A stretch of 64,000 bases of DNA from Hirudo medicinalis (Eukaryota; Annelida; Clitellata; Hirudinida; Hirudinidae): NCBI GenBank assembly GCA_011800805.1, contig MPNW01000028.1, positions 191,686 to 255,685 of the forward strand. Reading direction: 5' to 3'. The position numbers and the translations under genes are program-made. The notes beneath the pieces were generated by a model. That model did not search any database and was not told the origin of the DNA. It worked only from the letters and a program-made list of their open reading frames with translations. Shown here in pieces: positions 1 through 13,002 of the stretch. Position 1 is the stretch's first letter; every line of letters begins with the position of its first letter.

Positions 1-3000
1 CGCCACCCGAGGCTTCTGCAGGGGAAGACTGTTGCATGCTGATGAAAGGACAAAATTGGTGGATGTTATGCATGACATTAGAATGAAGTACTGTTGTTGG
101 TAACACTAATTGAATAAAACGTAGCATGTAAATTAAACAACTATTACATTAACTTCTTAATTCTTACCATTAAAGCCTAAAAAAAAGATTCATAAGCATC
201 TATTACTAGCTATAAATTCACCAAAAATTAATTCATTGATGTAAGTTTAAAATGAAATCTGAAAGTTGATCGACAAAAATATAAAACATATTAAAACTTT
301 ACAACTTACAACCAAGTACTAAGGTTTATAATATAATGTGCGAGAACTTATTAGTAACTAACAAATTAATAATGGTAGGCGATGCAGTGGGAGACAACAA
401 CTTGTTGGGACGAGATGATGGAGTCGGTGATGATGACGATGACTTGATGATCACAGGAGACTCGATCATGTCGGGCATTGCCGCCTGGAGTATCGCTCTC
501 ATGTCGTCTGCCTGTTAGATTAGAGGATTAAAAATTGAAGAATGTCAATAAACAGATTATGCAAACAAAGTTAGCAAATATCAAGGTTTTGTTTTAGATT
601 GGTTTACATGTGCATTGGGGTTTGAGAATTGTAACATTATTTAAATTACATTTGAAATCTCTAAAAGATTTCCTAAAAAGAAAATGTTATCAAGAAACCA
701 ACTGAGGCCAAGTCATAAGGGGTGTGACCCTCTTGATTCCTGAGCATGGGATCAGCACCATGAGCCAGCTGCATGGACCAGCATATCATTTAAAATAGAG
801 TTAAGTAAATTGCAATTTATAATACTATTGATTGGTACTATTTGTAATAATAAATTAACATTTAACAGCATCACATGATAAATAAAATATTAACTAATTA
901 AAGATAAGTAAGGAAGGCTCACAAGAAGAGCACAGAGTTGCGTCCTGCCCTTCTGAGCAGCCTCATGGAGGGGGGTGAAGCCCCACTTGTCCACTGCATT
1001 GACACAAGTGTTGTACTTGATCAGAAGAGAGGCAATGTCCACATGCTGAGAAGAAAGTTGAATATTTATTTAAGAAAGTTAAATTCATCTATTAATATAA
1101 CTTGAATTAAATTAATCTATTAATTTAATTTGAGCAGACCTAAAATCTACAGATCTCTAAAGTAATCATGAATACAAGCCTTAGAAAAGAAACATGCAAG
1201 GAGCCTTGGCACAGCACAGAGAAAATGTAAATGTAAATGTAGTTCATTTATATAGCACCATATGCATGGCGTCAGAGGCACTTTTTGTTAACCATTTATA
1301 AAGCGCTCCTTCCCAGAGGCGCTTGTGGCAGTGCAGGCTGGGTCTCGAACACGACACACTACGACCGTTGCCATTACTGCTGTATGCAGGAACATAACCC
1401 ATTTGGCCAACCTGCACGCCCAAAATGGAAAAAATCCTAAAATTAAAAATGTCACTCTCCATTTAATTCTCAAAACAAACACATACCCCATATGAGGAGG
1501 CATTGTGCAGGGGAATAAGACCTCCCTTGTCTTGGGCATTGACATCAGCTCCATTTGCAAGTAGAAACTCTGCTACCTCGATGTTGTTGTAACCAGCTGA
1601 AATTAACCAGACAACGTCGTTGTAACCAGATAATTAGATATCAACCATGTCACAATCTTACATGGTCGATCCCAAGAACTAACCGGCCAGGTGGAGGGGC
1701 GTTGAATTTCTGCCCTGTGTATCCCTGCAATTGATGTTCTCAGGGGTGAACAACTTCTGAACTCGAGCCAGGTTGCCCTTCTTGGCAGCCTCCAAGAGAG
1801 CCACATCCCCTGAACAAATTATCATCCACAAACTTAATTAAATATTAATTGCAAACAAAACTGTAACTTCAGAAACAATGCTATGGCAAAATGATTAGCT
1901 AATGATGAATTAATTAATGAAAACCTTTCATAAACCTGGCACCAGGAAGGGTATTAAGTCCTCATAGCATTCAATCACATCACCAATGGCTAATAAATCT
2001 CTCCATGTTTTGTGGATATCCACAAAAATAGTTTACATCATTAATGTTAGAATGAATTGATGAATTAATGAATGTCAGCATGCAAGCTGTTGATGTCTGC
2101 AAATGCAAATGTATTTTCACAACCTCTGAGAAGGTCCTCAACGTCCGATCCACCATCCTTCACCAAGTCCAGTGGCGTGTGTCCGTCCCGGTTCTTCTTT
2201 GTCGGATCGGCCCCGTGCTGAATGTTTAGAAAAATCACAACTAACAGCTGTTATAATGAAAACAATGGATTGTTGTAGTAAATTGATGGTAAATTAATAT
2301 TTTGTTTGCAATGCGTTCGACAGCATGCTCGCGGGTCTCGGAATATCTTAAGGAGGTTTCGGTTTCACTCGCCACGAGAATAACAAATAAATAAAATCAC
2401 GAGCGAAACTAAAGACTCAGAAATTTTAACCATTAAAAACATTTGCCAAGGCATTTGAATACTTCAAAGAACCTTTAAAAGGAGTTTGCAGATGTCGAAC
2501 TTCCCCTTAGCAGCAGCTTCATGGAGAGGTGTGTATTTCCATAGGTCTGCCACATTCACGTTGGCATTGTGCTGCATAAAGTTTAATAATAACTATTACA
2601 ATTTAATAACAACATTTTTAATATCTTCTGATCCACTTCAATATGAAGCCATTAATTCCGTTAGAATCGAAAAGCCACCTCGATGAGCATCTGTGTCACT
2701 TCGTAGTGCCCATAAGAACAAGCATTGTGGAGAGGGACGAGGCCTCTGTTAACAAAATTATCTAATTAATAGCATAATATCAACACTGGTGTTTAACAAC
2801 TTGAAACAAGGAATGAATTTGAATAGGACTCAAGACTCATAGAAATTATCAGCTTTATAAATCCCATGAATTTAAGATATATAAGATCAGAAGGCCATTT
2901 GCAAACCGACCCTTTGTCCTTGGCATGGACGTCGGCACCATTTCTCAGTAGGAACTCCACGACTGCCTTTCTGTTGTATCCGGCTGCAAAGTGGAGCGGC

Positions 3001-4025
3001 GTGGAATGACGCCCGTCGATGTCGCGACAGTTCACCGAGTTTGGATTCGACATTAACAATTTCTAGACGAACAAAGAACAAGTCAATTGCTTCATACAAG
3101 CTGTTGCAATAAACAAATGCAAACATAAAAAATTGTTATTATCGTAGTACATTTCCCTGGTAAAAGGACAACAATTTTTAAAACACAAACCTAATTTCCA
3201 TTCCATATGAAAGAATGAATATCATATTAATTATTTAAATAACTAGGCTAATTCAATAATACCTTAACAATTTCAAGATCCCCATTTTTAGCTGCCTCCA
3301 AAAGTTGGATGTCAGTTTCAAGGGCAGACATTGGTTGGTCATCTATAGATTGCCCAATCATAAAATCATCAATTCATAACTCAAACTCAACTTTTATTTT
3401 GCACATTCATTTCCTTTGAATCAAAATTTTGAATTCACAGACCTTTAAGAATCTTTTGAATATTTTCTGGTGCAAGTTGTGCAGCTGTATGCCCCTGCAG
3501 AGAAATGAGACTGGCATCTGCACCGTACTGGAGAAGCAGACGACAAACGTTGACATTTCCATGTTTGGCTGCTCTATGAAGTGAAGCTTGCCCTTGCACA
3601 TCCAGGGCATTCACCTGAAAATGTAATTACAATAAAATAATGTTATTGACTATTATTGATTGTTTTATTATTTCAGATGATTGCGGTGTAAACAATTATG
3701 TGCTTGTAAAACAGATCCAAAGCAAAACAACCGATCAAAACATAGGCAATTGTTAGGAATGCATCGTAAATCGATACTTGATTCAAGGAGGATACTACAA
3801 GTCCATCATTACTAAAAACATGAGCAGCCATTTCCAAGTAAATTATCAATTATAAATATAAAATGTCCACTTAAAAGTTCTTAGAACATCCCACCTTCGC
3901 TCCGTTCTTGAGCAGGACGTCCATCAAGTCGAGATAACCTCGATCGGTTGCAATGTGGAGGGGAGTCAGTAGACTGTAATAAGAAACAACAAATGGCTTC
4001 AATACCTCTCATTTGTTTGTTACAC

Positions 4026-4062
<37 letters not shown>

Positions 4063-7000
4063 GTTGCAAATAAAAAGCAGAATAATCATGCTTTTGAAAG
4101 TCATCTCTTGTATTGTTAACTAACTGGCTCTTGAGTGCACTTTTCATTTGCCATGCTAACAATTCTCTGATGCTGATCATTCTCATAAGTGTGTGTGTGT
4201 TATTCATTTTTTAGAGCAATCTATCAAGAATTATGTATAATTAGGATTAATATTATTAATTAATAATATTTAGGATGATTAGTTTACATGTAATACTGGA
4301 ATGTCACTCATATTTATTAACATAGATCTTCTTTACCAATCAATCAATCAATCAATCCCCACTCTTTATTCTTCTCATTGACATTTGCTCCTTTCCGGAT
4401 GAGAAACTCCATCATCTGCTTCTTCTTTGAGCATGACGAGAGAACCACACAGTGCTATGTTAATAAAACCCATTTGTAAGTATCAAATATCTCAGTCCTT
4501 CAACATGGTTCAGTCTAAGACAATGGTGTCTCGATGAAGCAATGTCAGAAAAGAAAATAGTTTTAGTCCTCTCACAAGGGCAGTGTCAAGGGTGGATGGG
4601 TGTTTGAAGGAGATCACCTCAGGGAAGAACTGCTTCTTCAGAGAAGAAAGGTCACATGCTCGACAGAACTCCAGTAACCTGTGGCCCTTGTATTCAACTA
4701 TAAAGGAAGGCAATACAAAATCATGAGTCATCCAACAACTTTGGGATTTTATATTATTAGTTTTGTAAATATTGGTAATATCTTATTTCAATTCGAAATG
4801 CAGGCAAAAACTGAAGTTGGGCTTCTTTTTGGCCAATAAATTGATAACATGCAATGCTTAACTTGGTATCTTAAATATTAAATAATCTTAAGCACAAAAC
4901 TTTACTTAAAACAAGTAGAATTTTTTAAGGCAAAATTAGACATATCATAAGACTCACACTGTATTTTGTCAGCAAGCTCCTTGGAAGCAGCAACATCCAT
5001 AGCATTTTTTGAGTGGCAGTTGAAAAGGGAGGGATCAGCCCCATTGGCCAGCAACAGCGAACACACCTCACCCCTGTTCTTCGACGATGCTTCATGGAGT
5101 GGAGTAAATTGCCACAGGTCCATTGCATTAACATTGGCACCATGCTGGATAACAAAATTAATTAAATTATTACAATAATTACAGTAATAATAAAATAATG
5201 ACATTATTTTACCAACTTAGGACTTTTAAAGATAGATTATAAAACCTGCAGACACCACCAGACAAAAATGAGAACTAATGTAAACAAATGTGGCCACATG
5301 CAATGCCATCTGTCAGCTCATGAATCATTATTAACTAGCACATGTTGAAAACAAAATATAAACAAAGACTTGCAGCCACAAATTACAGAGTTTATATTTT
5401 GATCTCCTCATGAAAGCAGTGGTTCTTAATCCTCATTACAAATTATTCTCAATAATGCAATTAATGACTGATTGTGCGATACATTTTCCAAAACAAGCAT
5501 ATTATGACAACTACTTTAACCTGACAACTTAAAGCATTAGCAATGAAGGCAAGCAATCAAACCTTGAGAAGAAGTTCAGTGACTTCAAAGTGTCCATAAG
5601 AACAAGCATTGTGGAGTGGCACAAGGCCCCTTGTAAAGCAACATCATGTGGTAATGACCAACAAAGTTAATTGATTGATTGAAGATAACTAGAGCATATG
5701 ATTTTTACATTTAAAACAAATAACTCTTTTTTTGTTGGCACTTATTGAAGTTACTGCTCACCCCTTGTCTTTGGCATGAACATCTGCTCCTTGCTGCAGT
5801 AGGAACTGAACAATGTTCGTTCTGTTGTAGCCAGCTGCCAGATGTAGCGGTGTTGACTAAAATGAGTTAACCACTTTATAAAAATCATAAATTGTTTATT
5901 CATGCTTTCATTCATGATTAAAAAGCAGACAAAGTGAAGAAATAAAAGTGAGCCTATCAGCTCACGATCTAAACAAATGCAAGAAGTTCACAATATGAAT
6001 TCAATCACAGAACCAGAGCAATAACAGTGACAATCAAAAAATGATGTTGACGAAGATAACAACAAGACTAACAAAATAAAATTCTATTTTAATTTTGCTT
6101 ATCAAGTGGGATAACTTGGACTTTGGTCCTTTCCATTTAAGAAACAATAGACTAAAAAATCACTGACATCCTCACTGATAATATAAATAAATAAATAACA
6201 GAAATCAGAAATATTGCTAGCATTTCCAGCAGAAAACAATGTTTCCAAATCATCGCGGACATCAGAAAACAACGAAGCGCCAGATGATCAGCTTGACTAT
6301 ATCCCAATATCAACTGTATGCATAAAATTAAGTGTTCTTAGAAGCTGTATAATTTGCTGAAAAATAACAGAACACTTTCATTTTGTATGTCGATTTATGC
6401 GAATAATGGTTTTAAACATAATGTACCTTTCGCATGAATGAATGAATGATGAATTAATTTATAAAGCAGAAGAAAAAAGAAAAACCAAATGTGATGTGAA
6501 ACGAATATTAAGAAAGATTATTGAAAACAGATGCAATTTCTTAATAAAAGCCTGCAGAGCCTTGCAATAATGTTGCAATCCTAAAGTAATGCAAAGGCTT
6601 TTGCACAAAATAAAATTTTCCAAAACAAACGCTTAATTTATGCACTGAATCGGCAACAACTACAGGTAAAATCTATTCACATCTCGTTTATGCCGAATAA
6701 TCGTGCATCACGATGATCGTTAAGTGGCACTGTTAAAAGTTTAAATAGTAAATCATAATCCATCCAACCTTCCTTCCATCGTAAGCATGACAATTGACGT
6801 TAAATGGAGTCAGCAGACTCATCATCTTCTCCAATTTCCCCGTCCGAGCGCAATCCAGTATTTCGTCTTTTTTATATTCACCTGTGGAATCACAACATTT
6901 TTAGCCTTTCTAATTACTAAAGTGACCATCACAGATTTGACAAGGTTTGAAGTTGAGCTGCAGATATTCATGTTGATTTGTTTACAAGTGTAGTNNNNCG

Positions 7001-8310
7001 ATCTCATTAACTCAATTTAGGCTCAGATTTTAGAGCTAGAATGATGGATGAAACTTAATAAAAGATAAAAGAGTGATAGCAAGGCTCCAGAAGTTTTTAG
7101 GAATAACTTAAATCTTTCAAGCACAAGAATAAAAAATAAAGTATACACTGGTGCAATGAATTACAAACTCTACATAATTCTCAAGCCAAAAACATTTTAA
7201 AGCTCAAACAGTTCATAATACTAACATGGAAATATAATCAAGTTTGAAAACAAAATTAGGTAGAATTATAACTTTAGTTTAATTAAATTGAACCTGTGAA
7301 GACTGGTTTAGCAAGAACATCAGCAAGATCTAGGGCACTCTTGTTGTCAGAATTTCTGATGGAAGGATCAGCTCCCATTTGAAGAAGAACTGAAAAATAT
7401 CAATGTAACAATCAAATTTAAAAATAATGTTAGCAATGCAACCAAAAATGATGATATAAAGACATTCTCTTTACAAAATTCTCTAGCAAAATCTCTCTAG
7501 TAAAAATCTGAAAAATTATAAACTTCAGATAAACTCACCGATACAGACGTCAATCTTCCCCTTGATTGCAGCCTCATGGAGTGGCGTGTAGTTCCAGTTA
7601 TCCTTGGAGTTTGGGTCGGCGCCATGTTGAAGGAGGAGTTGAACAACATCTGCATGTCCAAAACTGCATGCATTATGAAGAGGAATGAGACCTCCATCAT
7701 CTTTTGCCAGCACATTTGCACCACATTGAATGAGGAACTCAACAACATCTCTCCTCCCAAAGCCTTTATTTTAAGCATTAAAAGTCTAGTCAATAATTCA
7801 GTATTCTCAGCACTTTCCTAACAATTGAACTGATAGTTTCATATCAAATTAAAGTAAATGAAGAGCCATAAAAAAATTATTTGTATAATAACAAAAATGT
7901 CTAGTAGGAATTAAACCATACTTCTAAAGGTTGTATTAAAGGTTATAATTCTTAATAAGTTGAAGGTATCATCACAATTTTAAACAAGCTTCGTATACCG
8001 ACGCCTAAATAGTTTGAATTCCAGTGATTTGAAATAGAGTCGGGAAATAGAAATAATAGAAAGCGTGCCAATGCAACAAACCTGCCGCAAAATGAAGTGG
8101 TGACGATCTTCTTCCAGAAGTATCTTTTGAATTAACGGTGCTTGGATCAACTAATTTCTTAACCTTTCCCAAGTCACCATTTTTGCAAGCCTCGTAAAGC
8201 TCTCTACCGGGATCGTTCGACATGAATAACTTATTTGCAATACTATCCTCGCAATCTTCACCATCTTGAACAGATGATCCCAAAGCCGTCCTGGCGGGGC
8301 CCTCTGCCAT
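1..8310 (-). CDS. TNKS: tankyrase (poly-ADP-ribosyltransferase), N-terminal ankyrin part; cut by the left window edge
   Basis: Tankyrase binds client proteins through ankyrin repeat clusters and poly-ADP-ribosylates them, acting in Wnt/axin turnover, telomeres and spindle poles. I joined 22 exons in phase: 8082-8310, 7539-7763, 7294-7389, 6769-6881, 5762-5856, 5563-5629, 4958-5144, 4576-4697, 4363-4454, 3895-3973, 3443-3614, 3263-3342, 2911-3062, 2679-2745, 2473-2571, 2124-2217, 1684-1809, 1487-1596, 923-1045, 703-768, 363-511, 1-38. They give about 860 residues. Hallmarks recur in order: [37 protein letters not shown] (twice), [42 protein letters not shown] and finally [15 protein letters not shown], which leads into a Ser/Pro linker. 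The start is the first ATG of an exon reading MAEGPAR. There is no long His/Pro/Ser N-terminus, so the protein resembles TNKS2 more than vertebrate TNKS1. The SAM and PARP catalytic domains must lie left of the window. No disruption is seen. Confidence 0.95.
1223..1420 (-). mobile_element. tRNA-derived SINE in a tankyrase intron
   Basis: Read on the minus strand this is the same element as the copy at 34660: a GCGTGCAGGTTGGCC head, a B-box-like GTTCGA-type segment (here GTGTTCGAGACCC), a GCGCTTTATAAATGG middle, and a tail with a GATGC/ATGCATATGG core followed by TATAAATGAAC and TTTACATTT repeats. It lies in the intron between exons 923-1045 and 1487-1596 and does not touch the splice sites. 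Confidence 0.8.
4027..4062. repeat. (TTA)n microsatellite
   Basis: About twelve uninterrupted TTA units in a tankyrase intron just upstream (minus sense) of exon 3895-3973. The poly-isoleucine run seen when it is read as protein is an artefact of the repeat. Confidence 0.9.
6995..6998. other. assembly gap (NNNN)
   Basis: Four ambiguous bases inside the tankyrase intron between exons 6769-6881 and 7294-7389. They interrupt no coding sequence. Confidence 0.95.
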
Positions 8311-9780
8311 ATTTTTACGAGAACAAACACATTAGTAACAATAAAAACAAACACTGACTAATTTGCATTCAAAGACTTTATTCACCAATATGCCGCATGA
8401 ATGGTACATTGGTTTTATTTTATTGTGAGGTAGTAGCTTTTTACAAATAATATTCTTAGTTATTTTTTGATGACATTTTAAGCTGTAATACTTTGAAATC
8501 TTATTTTTAGTCAATCATATTTGTTTGATAATCATAACATCCATTTGCTGATTATTTTATTAAAATTTATTTGATTGTCAATTTTTGCTTTAATCATTTA
8601 AGGATTTGGCTCATTGAGTATCCAAATTTAAATCCGCCCATAAATGATTTCGATTGATATATTTTTATCCCCGAATAGGGTATTGAAATGGAAAATATTT
8701 TTGTTCAGATTCTGATACCTAAGACGTCACAACCTCTTGTTTGCTTCAGCAGGGCAACTCATTTTTGTGAATGTCGATCCACGCGATTCAGCTTCTGCAC
8801 ATGGCTGATTCGCCGGAATTTCAATATTTTAATGGAGATCAAATTAATATTCTAGTGCTATATTTATCATTGGTCATTACATAACATAATAATAATTGTT
8901 TCTATTGGTTAAGAACACCAGGTCTGGATAATCCATTTAATCATAACCGTCTGTCAGATCCGTGTTTCCAAAGGTGGGCGGTATTACGGGAGGAACAACG
9001 GCAACAGCTTAGTATCCTAAGTGCCCTCTTGACATTTGGTGAGAAACAAAAAAAATGTCATCTCATCATCAGGAAGAGTTTGCTCCCACAGCAAAAGATG
9101 AAATGACGCCCCTGCTCTTCTTCATTGATTATGTTGTGCTATCTTATTTGGGGGCTGAAGAAAGATTTTTTGGTATCAGATCTTTCTCATATGATTGATC
9201 AGTTACGTTCCGCGAAGCTTGGCCGACCACAAAGTCGTGCGGTACCGTCGCGTATCTTGTCATGTGAGGCGCAGTTTACCACATCCAACCAAATACTTTT
9301 CAATTATGGCAATTAAATCTTAATATATAATAAAGTACCTTCTATTAACTGTCGCAGTTGACTGAATTCTTCCAAACGGGTAGCGGAGGGTTACTGGCTC
9401 AACCCCCCCCCCGAAATAATTAAAAATAAAAAATTTAAATGTAAATCCTCAAAAATATTACAATTTCTGAAAAAAATTATATAGGACAGTTAAAAAGTAA
9501 ATAATTATGCTTTACATCAACTAGTTGTATTTTGCTGTCTACATACCTACCAAGGCCGTATTCAGATTCAGCTTATTCAACTCTTTTAGAGCTTTTCCCA
9601 GTATCTGGATGTCAGAATATTGCATGCCATTGCAATATACTTTATTAGCAAGCAATTCCCAAGTAATTTCGATCGGATTTAGTAACTTAAGTTATACTTG
9701 GGAATCGATCGGGGCAGATATTTGGCCGGGGAACAAAATACATGTTTCGATATGGAACCTTCTAACAACTTAATTGACAG
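8311..9780. other. intergenic stretch upstream of tankyrase
   Basis: AT-rich DNA between the tankyrase start codon and the repeat region. The tankyrase promoter and 5' UTR should lie in its first few hundred bases, but I see no clear TATA box or upstream exon. A run of ten C residues is at about 9404. No convincing gene is visible on either strand. Confidence 0.5.
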
Positions 9781-9787
9781 TATTTGT

Positions 9788-9871
9788 TATGCAAGCAGTA
9801 TTCATTGTCCTTGGATTTCGGTCGTCCTGCGAGATTTCGGTCGAAGAGACTTCCGCTCACTCGTTTTTAGT
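9788..9871 (+). repeat. imperfect direct repeat, copy 1
   Basis: Shares the ordered words GTATTCA-TGTC-TTGGATTTC-GTCGTC-TGC-AGA followed by CTTCCGCTCAC and CTCGTTT with 10448-10518. Copy 1 is about ten bases longer because of an extra TTTCGGTCGA-type segment. The copies start about 660 bases apart and flank an Arg/Lys-rich decayed reading frame. They may be terminal or internal repeats of one mobile element. Confidence 0.55.
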
Positions 9872-10447
9872 TCGATGTAAATAAAGACATGGCGTAGTCG
9901 ACATGTATTCTTGTTAGGCAGCTACCAGCGCTGGACATAAACTCTCCCAACCCATATCAGACTTTAACGGAAATCAGCTTTCCGGTGACGTTTTGCCATT
10001 CTTCTGCATGCTTTGGACAAGGTCGCCAATGTATATATAACATGGATTGACACAACGAAGAGGGCAAGAAGCATGAAATTGTCCTTCAAAGGCTTAAAGA
10101 GAAATTCACGAGTTATTAAGGAAAAATTGCTCAGAAGGAAATCAGTCAGTCGCCGCTTCCTCCATCTTTGACGGTGCAAAGCCATAGGGAGAGAGATTGA
10201 AGAGAAGCTGAAGAAGATGCATGTCTCAAAGAGTTCTGAGGATGAGAGGAGAACACGTCAGTCATCAGATGACACCATCCAGAAGAAGAAGGTCAAGAAG
10301 CAAGAAAAGCCTCAGACAATGAGAAGAGAGAATCAAATACCGAAGAGAGACAGCGAAGGGTCCGAAGAATTCCAGTGACGTCCAGAAGTGCCATCAAGCT
10401 GATGATATGGTTTTGACTGAACTCCATGCTTGGGAAGGAAGTGTTAT

Positions 10448-10518
10448 ATATGCTGTATTCACTGTCTTTGGATTTCTGTCGTCTTGCAAGACTTTCCGCT
10501 CACGCTCGTTTCGTTAGT
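10448..10518 (+). repeat. imperfect direct repeat, copy 2
   Basis: Partner of 9788-9871. It starts GTATTCACTGTCTTTGG and ends with CTTTCCGCTCACGCTCGTTT. It lies about 110 bases upstream of the hAT transposase remnant, so it may belong to the same element. Confidence 0.55.
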
Positions 10519-10617
10519 CAAATTAAGGAAGGTCATATTAATCAATATGGAGTATTTTATGATTAACTACTTCCTGATTCAAGCATTTTAGATTCCGAGT
10601 TTTCTTTCTCACAAAAA

Positions 10618-10923
10618 AAAAGTGGGAAAATGAGCAATGAAGAAAAACCTTATTCAGCAATTGATTCGTTTTCAGTCGTTTGCAAAGGTGAATTTTATCC
10701 CAATATTAAAACTCTTCTCCGCATTTTAACAATATTGCCAGTTTCAACTGCAACTGCCAAAAGATCTTTCTACTCATTACAAAGAATCAAGTAAATATTA
10801 GAAACTCAACAAGTGAAATGAGACTGAAAGGACTTCTCAGCATTCGTAAAGATATTTCGGTAGATACTCAAGAAGTTTTAGATAGATTTTCCAAAAGTGG
10901 TCGGCGTTATATTACAGTGTAAA
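10618..10923 (+). pseudogene. hAT-family transposase remnant (C-terminal dimerisation region)
   Basis: The conceptual translation has the typical hAT C-terminal block: EFYPNIKTLLRILTILPVST, then a TAKRSFYSLQRIK segment, then RNSTSEMRLKGLLSIRKDI, and the frame ends at a TAA near 10921. Between IK and RNSTSE there is an in-frame TAA and a frame change, so it cannot encode a complete domain. The catalytic part is absent or unrecognisable upstream. I read it as an old transposon copy in the intergenic DNA between the divergent tankyrase and BET genes. Confidence 0.75.
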
Positions 10924-11990
10924 GATTGTTACATAGATTATTTTGTAGTAACATTTATAATTTTTTCCACAACTTTTTTAAAGTACCTTGTTAAGAGCTA
11001 ACTATTTTGGAAATACGTATTATTTTTTAATTACAATCTTGACTGTTTGTAAAGTAAAAAAACCATGAACAATTACAAATAAAATATTTGAATCTCCCCG
11101 TAAAAGCAATTTCTAAATACTACCATGAGAATATGTAATATAAGGTATTAAGGTTACTAAACTTCTAGCTCTCATCATGCGTTAGATTTTTAACAAATAT
11201 TTCAAAGTTGGATACTGGGCAAACTTCTCAATATCATATCATTGAAAAAATGAAACGACATCCTCCTAACATTTTGTAAAGTTGGAGGATTACTAAGTGA
11301 TTGTGAAGTTTGGGCTAAGAGATAAGACATTTTCATTTATTAAGGAGGTTATCTCATTAAAATCTAATTTTTAAAGCGTGGTTAAGCCTTAAGCTCTTTA
11401 GAGTCAAAAGTTCGTAGTACATCAATGTTTTTTTCACGTAATTTTTAAATTAAGTATTTGTGCAGTATATGTGCAATTATACATATAATTCATCCGCTAG
11501 GGTCCATGATTCCTCATCGTGAAGAGCTTTTGCTTTGTCAATACTGTTATGATCTTTATTAAATTATCTTTTTGATGGAATTACATTCAAAACCGTGCTA
11601 TGGATCCTTGTTTGCCATAAAATAAATATCATTGCATAATATAATGACGATATATCTTTAAACGAATAATGTCACGCGGAAATTATTTATGAATGTTAAC
11701 TGTTTAACTGTCATTTATGTAATTGCCGAACTATATTCTTCAAATAAATCTGGAGTGGGTTCACTAGTTCACTAGATGAATGTCAGCATTGTAAAACGTG
11801 AGCATGGGGAAAGGGAAAACCATGTGTTCAACGGTTTTATATTTAAATTTATTGAATTTTAAATTTTAAGTCAAATAAAAATTTTAAATTACGCCACTCA
11901 GAATTATGAGCTTTTAGTTACTTCAAGCGGACATTTTGGAAACTTGTTGTGATTCTGGTTTGTTGAATCGATTATCGTTCCGTTTTGTTG
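10924..11990. other. intergenic DNA upstream of the BET gene
   Basis: AT-rich sequence with no open frame that looks coding on either strand. The BET promoter is expected near its right end because a likely first non-coding exon ends at 12057. Confidence 0.45.
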
Positions 11991-12057
11991 ACGATATAAT
12001 AGTAAATTTTGAAGGATTTACGTTCATCGGCCAGTTATTTTGGCTAAAATCTACCAG
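11950..12057 (+). other. probable 5' UTR exon of the BET gene
   Basis: The sequence ends CTACCAG at 12057 and is followed by a strong GTGAGT donor. The next good acceptor (TTGAATTTCAG) ends at 12970 and opens the exon holding the start codon. This suggests a non-coding first exon and a 913-base UTR intron. The left boundary is a guess. cDNA or CAGE ends would settle it. Confidence 0.45.
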
Positions 12058-13002
12058 GTGAGTTTTGGGTATTTGTACAATTCCTAATGGTTATCCTTCC
12101 ACGCCCGACCCACATAATACGACAGACTACTGTGTTATGTCGCTTTTTTCAGAAAGCGAAATGACCTAAAATCGTTTCAAGCTATAGACAATTTTATTAT
12201 TGACATTATTTCTGAGATTCATAATAGTTCTTTGATTTTTGATAATGCTTGATCGCATTTTTTTCTGGTATTTTCCCATAAATTCCCAAACGTCGACTTG
12301 GATAAATGCCAGTTAAATCAAAAGGGTTACTTAGCTAAAAAGGGAGAGGACATTTAGGATAATAAGGAAGGGGTCACAAGGATTAATCAAAAAAGTTTAA
12401 TTAGTGCCTGACTTCATAAAATGTCTCGATCTCAGACATTTCTGATAATTGCTAATTTTGTAAACACAATTGATGCTGGCCTCATCTTAAGATTTTATTT
12501 TGTTAATATCGTTTGAACAAATTCCTAAATTCACATAATGTATATATTTACTTCAATTTACATTTTTATAGCACTGATGCATTGTGTTAATAAATGATTA
12601 TTTGAAAATCTCTGTGTGACCTTGGCATAAGGATGGTATGCTTTCTTTTGATATCAAGAAGTTGAAAAGTATCATGCTTCAAAAGTTATATTGTGTGATT
12701 GGCTCAGGATCACATGATTATCATAATGTGTATTTCCAAGAGCAATCTTACATGTTTTGAATAGCTGTTGAAATTGAGATTTTGGCACCTCAAACTTTCC
12801 CTAGAACTATGGCTCATTTGTTTGAAAGTGATTTTCCATGAATATCGTAACAACTTCATTTTCATTTTATAATAAATGCTTATAAATGTACTACTAAATT
12901 GTAACATAGTTGTACGGCAGTTTGATTTATCGGCATAGTTTAAAGAGAAAATGAAAATTTTGAATTTCAGATATCACCAACATCAGCAAGGTCCAAGGAG
13001 AT

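Noticed and set aside
336..518. Plus-strand open frame with an Asp/Gly-rich run
   Set aside because: It is the antisense shadow of tankyrase exon 363-511, whose minus-strand reading (ADDMRAIL...) continues the ankyrin region.
9964..10400. Arg/Lys-rich frames on both strands that look protein-like
   Set aside because: The frames break repeatedly, have no recognisable domain and lie within repeat DNA, so I did not call a gene.
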